Assembly (NCBI GenBank): GCA_964587105.1
Contig: CAZPKG010000012.1
Span: forward strand, 1-64,000
Direction: 5' to 3'
Length of the DNA stretch: 64,000 nucleotides
DNA from: JABWCQ01 sp964587105
GTDB taxonomy: Bacteria > Electryoneota > RPQS01
Below, piece after piece: positions 61,285-64,000 of the stretch. The first letter of the stretch is position 1; each line of letters begins with the position of its first letter. The notes under the pieces are model-generated. The model ran no database searches, was not told the DNA's origin, and saw only the letters and a program-made list of their open reading frames with translations. Made by a program: the position numbers and the translations under genes.

Positions 61285-62732
61285 GCGCCGGCCTTCTTAC
61301 CTCCGAACAAGTTCTGCAAGCCGGGCAGAAGCTCTTAGAGCTTCGTCCGCTCGAAGAAGTGTTCCACACGGTCTTGGACATCGCGGCTCAAGCCATGCAT
61401 GCCGAAACGGCCATGATCATATTGAACAGCAGCAGCGGATCAATTTCCCTTGCGGCGGTGCATCAAAGCAGAGGAGAGACCCGCACGCTTGATGAAGTGT
61501 CGCAGTCGCTGATCAAAGAGTCCATCGAATCCAACAAGCCAATACTAACAGAGAGCGCCGTTGAAGACCCGCGCTTCTCCGGCAAGTCATCGATTATCTT
61601 GCAGCACATTCAGTCTGCCGCAATTCTCCCGCTATCCGGCCGCAATGCCGTTGAAGGTGCGCTATATCTCGATAGCCGCTCCGACCGCGATCTCTTCCGC
61701 AAAGAAAACCTTGCGCCGCTGGCGACACTCGCGGCCTTCGCTACACTTGCCATCGAAAATGCGCGCCGCTATGACCGCGCACGCAGCGAAATTGCGGCTC
61801 TGAAATCCAACGATTCAAAACGGCTTATCGTCGGTGACAGCCACCCGATGCGCGAACTTTATAGCCTGATTTCGCGCGTCGCTCCCAGTGAACTTCCGGT
61901 GATCATTACAGGCGAATCCGGAACCGGCAAAGAGTTGATCGCACGCGAGATACATCGCACGAGTTCCCGCGCTACCAAACCGTTTCTCGCACTATATTGC
62001 GGCAACGTATCTTCCGAACTGTTTGAAAGTGAACTCTTCGGACACAAACGCGGCAGTTTTACCGGTGCCACGATGGACAAGCAAGGCCTTGTCGAAGCGG
62101 CGGAAGGGGGCTCGCTGTTCTTGGATGAAGTTGCGGATATTCCCATCGGAATCCAAGCCAAACTCCTGCGCTATTTGCAAGAGTCTGAGTACCGCAGAGT
62201 AGGCGACGTGGAAACGCGTAAAGCAAACGTGCGCATCATCACTGCCACGAACAAAGATCTGCAAAGCGAGATTCAAGCAGGCCGCTTCCGTGAAGATTTG
62301 TATTACCGGCTCTTCATTCTTCCCATTGTCTCGCCGCCGCTGCGCGAACGTCGCTCGGATATTCCCCTGCTCGTGCATCACTTTCTTCGAAAAGTCGGCA
62401 ACAAAGTTACCGGCATCTCTCCCGACGCGCTTCGCCGATTGCAAACCTACTCTTGGCCCGGCAACGTCCGCGAACTCGAAAACACCATCGTCCGCGCCGC
62501 CGTCATCACGCGTAGCGACCGCATTGAGGTTGAAGATATTTCGCACCAAGGGATCACGAAAGAAGCGGGCAATAACGAGGACTTGAGTTGGAAGTCTGCC
62601 GAAAAAACGCACATCCTGCAAGTGCTTGACCTCTGCGGAGGGAATCGCTCGAAAGCAGCAGTCATGCTCGGCATCTCGCGCCGCTATTTGCACTACAAAC
62701 TCAAAGAGTGGGAAGAGCTTAGCACAAAATGA
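61281..62732 (+). CDS. GAF-domain sigma-54-dependent transcription activator
   Basis: A 483-residue activator. The N-terminal GAF domain (about 12-160; AILPLSGRNAVEGALYLDSR) replaces a receiver. The AAA+ domain (about 175-410) has Walker A GESGTGKE, the sigma-54 contact loop as GSFTGA rather than GAFTGA, and Walker B GSLFLDEV. The C-terminal Fis HTH (about 437-478; GNRSKAAVMLGISRRYLHYKL) is complete. The layout resembles NorR, NifA and FhlA, which sense small molecules or kinase input. The start is GTG, overlapping the lipoprotein stop, and the kinase gene overlaps its own stop, so all three are coupled. Its targets are unknown. Confidence 0.93.
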   Translation: MSAGLLTSEQVLQAGQKLLELRPLEEVFHTVLDIAAQAMHAETAMIILNSSSGSISLAAVHQSRGETRTLDEVSQSLIKESIESNKPILTESAVEDPRFSGKSSIILQHIQSAAILPLSGRNAVEGALYLDSRSDRDLFRKENLAPLATLAAFATLAIENARRYDRARSEIAALKSNDSKRLIVGDSHPMRELYSLISRVAPSELPVIITGESGTGKELIAREIHRTSSRATKPFLALYCGNVSSELFESELFGHKRGSFTGATMDKQGLVEAAEGGSLFLDEVADIPIGIQAKLLRYLQESEYRRVGDVETRKANVRIITATNKDLQSEIQAGRFREDLYYRLFILPIVSPPLRERRSDIPLLVHHFLRKVGNKVTGISPDALRRLQTYSWPGNVRELENTIVRAAVITRSDRIEVEDISHQGITKEAGNNEDLSWKSAEKTHILQVLDLCGGNRSKAAVMLGISRRYLHYKLKEWEELSTK

Positions 62733-64000
62733 AGCCGCTCGCTCAGCGACTTTCCGATCGAAAACTGATTTCGCATGGCGACATCTCGTCGGCCTATCGT
62801 GCCCGCGACACCAGACTCGACCGGGATGTGTTTCTGAAAATTCTCCATCCGCATTTCGCGCAGGATGAGGATTTGCGCACACGCTTCGAACGCGAGGCCC
62901 GCGCCGCCGCAAAGATTGACCACGCCCAGCTCGTTAGAATTTACGAAGTCGGAGAAGATCCCAATGAAGGGCCGTTCATGCTCTTGGAGTGGGTGGAGGG
63001 TGAAACTTTGGCCGCGAAGATTAAACGCGACAAAAGACTCTCTACCGCCGAGCTTCGTAAACTCGCGCTCTCGCTCCTGTCCGGTTTGTCAGCTTTGCAT
63101 CAGAATGGCATCCTGCATCGCGACATAAAGCCTGATAACATTCTCCTGCGCAACGACGGCGAATTTAAGCTTACCGATTTCAGCCTTGCGTTGCTCTCGG
63201 ATGCGCCGAAGCTCACGCATCATTCCGCAGTGGTTGGCACACCGGCTTATCTTGCTCCCGAACTTGCGCGCGGAAAATCACCAAGCGAGCGCTCCGATCT
63301 TTTTGCGGTTGGAGTCGTGCTCTATGAGTCGGCAACCGGACACAATCCGTTTTATGCCGACGCCTTGTTGGAGTCTTTGCGTCGTGTGCGTGAAGAGACA
63401 CCTGATTGGAAACTGCTGGAATCTCTCGCTGCAGAGCCTGCTACTATTGCCTTAATCAAGAGTTGCTTGGAGAAAGAGTCGGAAGCCCGCCCCGACTCTG
63501 CCGCAGCGGCGGCCTCGCTTCTGAACGGCCACGAGCAGTCGCCTGCAACATTGAAATCCCAAACGAAACGGCGGAGCATCTTTATTGCAGCAGCCGTTCT
63601 ACTTACTTCGATCGCAGTAATTACCTTTTGGCCGAAACAAGAGACTCTGCAGACAACTCCTCTGAATCTATCGTCCGACTCACATGACACGTCCAATGTC
63701 GATGTGAACACGCCAGCAGTCGCGACGATAGACACTGCTCGCAATATCGAACCTACGCCGAAAAAACTCTCTGTAGAAAAACCTGTCGAGACCAAGAAAC
63801 CCGATTCGGCGAGATCTATTCAGACCGAAAAGCCAGTTCAAACTGCGTCCCAATTACCTGACAGTTTTGAACTTCATCTCGACACAACTCCGTGGGCGCA
63901 TGTGACACTGAGCGGCGCCGATTTGGGAACGACTCCGTTCGCGGAATCTCTTAAACTCAAACGCGGTCCCCACGTTTTTTTGCTCCGCAACCCGGCATTT
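62729..64000 (+). CDS. Membrane Ser/Thr protein kinase with PEGA-like C-terminus (cut by window edge)
   Basis: The gene starts with ATG inside the preceding stop (ATGA) and runs out of the window after 424 codons. Residues about 12-265 form a Hanks-type kinase: Lys37 (VFLKIL), HRDIKPDN with Asp132 and Asn137, the APE-like segment GTPAYLAPELA, and RSDLFAVGVVLYE. Two departures stand out: the Gly-rich loop is ISHGDISSAY, with one Gly, and the metal motif is DFS (Asp150-Ser152) instead of DFG. A transmembrane helix lies at about 284-304, then a Thr/Pro-rich linker, and the visible end (TPWAHVTLSGADLGTTPF) starts a PEGA domain. The kinase may phosphorylate the GAF activator next door. No stop is seen, so the true length is unknown. 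Confidence 0.9.
   Translation, partial: MKPLAQRLSDRKLISHGDISSAYRARDTRLDRDVFLKILHPHFAQDEDLRTRFEREARAAAKIDHAQLVRIYEVGEDPNEGPFMLLEWVEGETLAAKIKRDKRLSTAELRKLALSLLSGLSALHQNGILHRDIKPDNILLRNDGEFKLTDFSLALLSDAPKLTHHSAVVGTPAYLAPELARGKSPSERSDLFAVGVVLYESATGHNPFYADALLESLRRVREETPDWKLLESLAAEPATIALIKSCLEKESEARPDSAAAAASLLNGHEQSPATLKSQTKRRSIFIAAAVLLTSIAVITFWPKQETLQTTPLNLSSDSHDTSNVDVNTPAVATIDTARNIEPTPKKLSVEKPVETKKPDSARSIQTEKPVQTASQLPDSFELHLDTTPWAHVTLSGADLGTTPFAESLKLKRGPHVFLLRNPAF

Noticed and set aside
61992..62912. 306-codon antisense frame over the sigma-54 activator and kinase genes
   Set aside because: Both sense genes have complete motif sets, and the antisense product is featureless.

Overview
The window looks like a chromosome segment of a Gram-negative, deep-branching bacterium of the FCB (Fibrobacteres-Chlorobi-Bacteroidetes) superphylum or a neighbouring candidate phylum. 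The main reasons are a C-terminal sorting domain of the type IX secretion kind (NYPNPFNP ... SGAYFYQL) on a surface protein at 40992-42488, many outer-membrane proteins (two TolC proteins, two beta-barrels), lipoproteins with lipoboxes, and a metabolism built on ferredoxin-linked 2-oxoacid oxidoreductase and ADP-forming acyl-CoA synthetase. No rRNA, tRNA, CRISPR array or intact mobile element was seen. The taxon itself is an inference.

Layout. 1-2.2 kb: the end of a multihaem c-type cytochrome and its partner outer-membrane beta-barrel. 2.5-4.1 kb: translation factor EttA. 4.2-9.6 kb (minus strand): a five-gene stress-type module of small membrane protein, ECF sigma factor, zinc-finger anti-sigma factor, membrane-anchored protein and a TPR-CHAT (caspase-like) lipoprotein. 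9.7-11.1 kb: a lipoprotein and two tiny DNA-binding proteins around an unusual hairpin. 11.3-15.9 kb: a glutamine-synthetase-like enzyme and a large secreted CapA/PKD protein. 16.2-21.2 kb: a tight operon for isocitrate dehydrogenase, an HMG-CoA-lyase-like enzyme, a class III CoA-transferase and a two-subunit aconitase-family hydratase. 21.3-23.3 kb: an amidohydrolase and an ArsR-rhodanese regulator. 23.6-31.1 kb: malic enzyme-phosphotransacetylase fusion, ADP-forming acyl-CoA synthetase and a 2-oxoacid:ferredoxin oxidoreductase. 31.5-37.6 kb: TetR-controlled RND efflux system. 37.7-40.6 kb (minus): a sigma-54 two-component system, divergent from a strong sigma-54 promoter driving a cupredoxin surface protein and a YceI protein. 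43.3-45.5 kb: VIT/VWA protein. 45.6-51.4 kb (minus): second RND system. 51.6-60.3 kb: an electron-transfer operon (b-type cytochrome, Fe-S flavoprotein, TPR protein, 20-haem and 34-haem cytochromes, outer-membrane barrel). 60.5-64 kb: lipoprotein, GAF/sigma-54 activator and a truncated Ser/Thr kinase with a PEGA-like end.

Two gene sets stand out. First, 51.6-60.3 kb reads as a complete route for electrons from NAD(P)H or ferredoxin-level carriers in the cytoplasm, over the inner membrane, to the cell surface: a porin-cytochrome conduit with at least 54 haems encoded side by side, and a paralogous cytochrome/barrel pair at the left edge. Second, 16.2-21.2 kb encodes every step type needed to interconvert 2-oxoglutarate and acetyl-CoA plus oxaloacetate through isocitrate and citrate, but with a class III CoA-transferase and a DRE-TIM lyase in place of citrate synthase or the known citrate-cleaving enzymes. 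Together with the ferredoxin oxidoreductase, malic enzyme and acyl-CoA synthetase that follow, this may be an undescribed form of the TCA cycle, running in either direction. A third module, the ECF sigma/anti-sigma/CHAT cluster, may couple a caspase-like protease to transcription. These roles are inferences from sequence and gene order.
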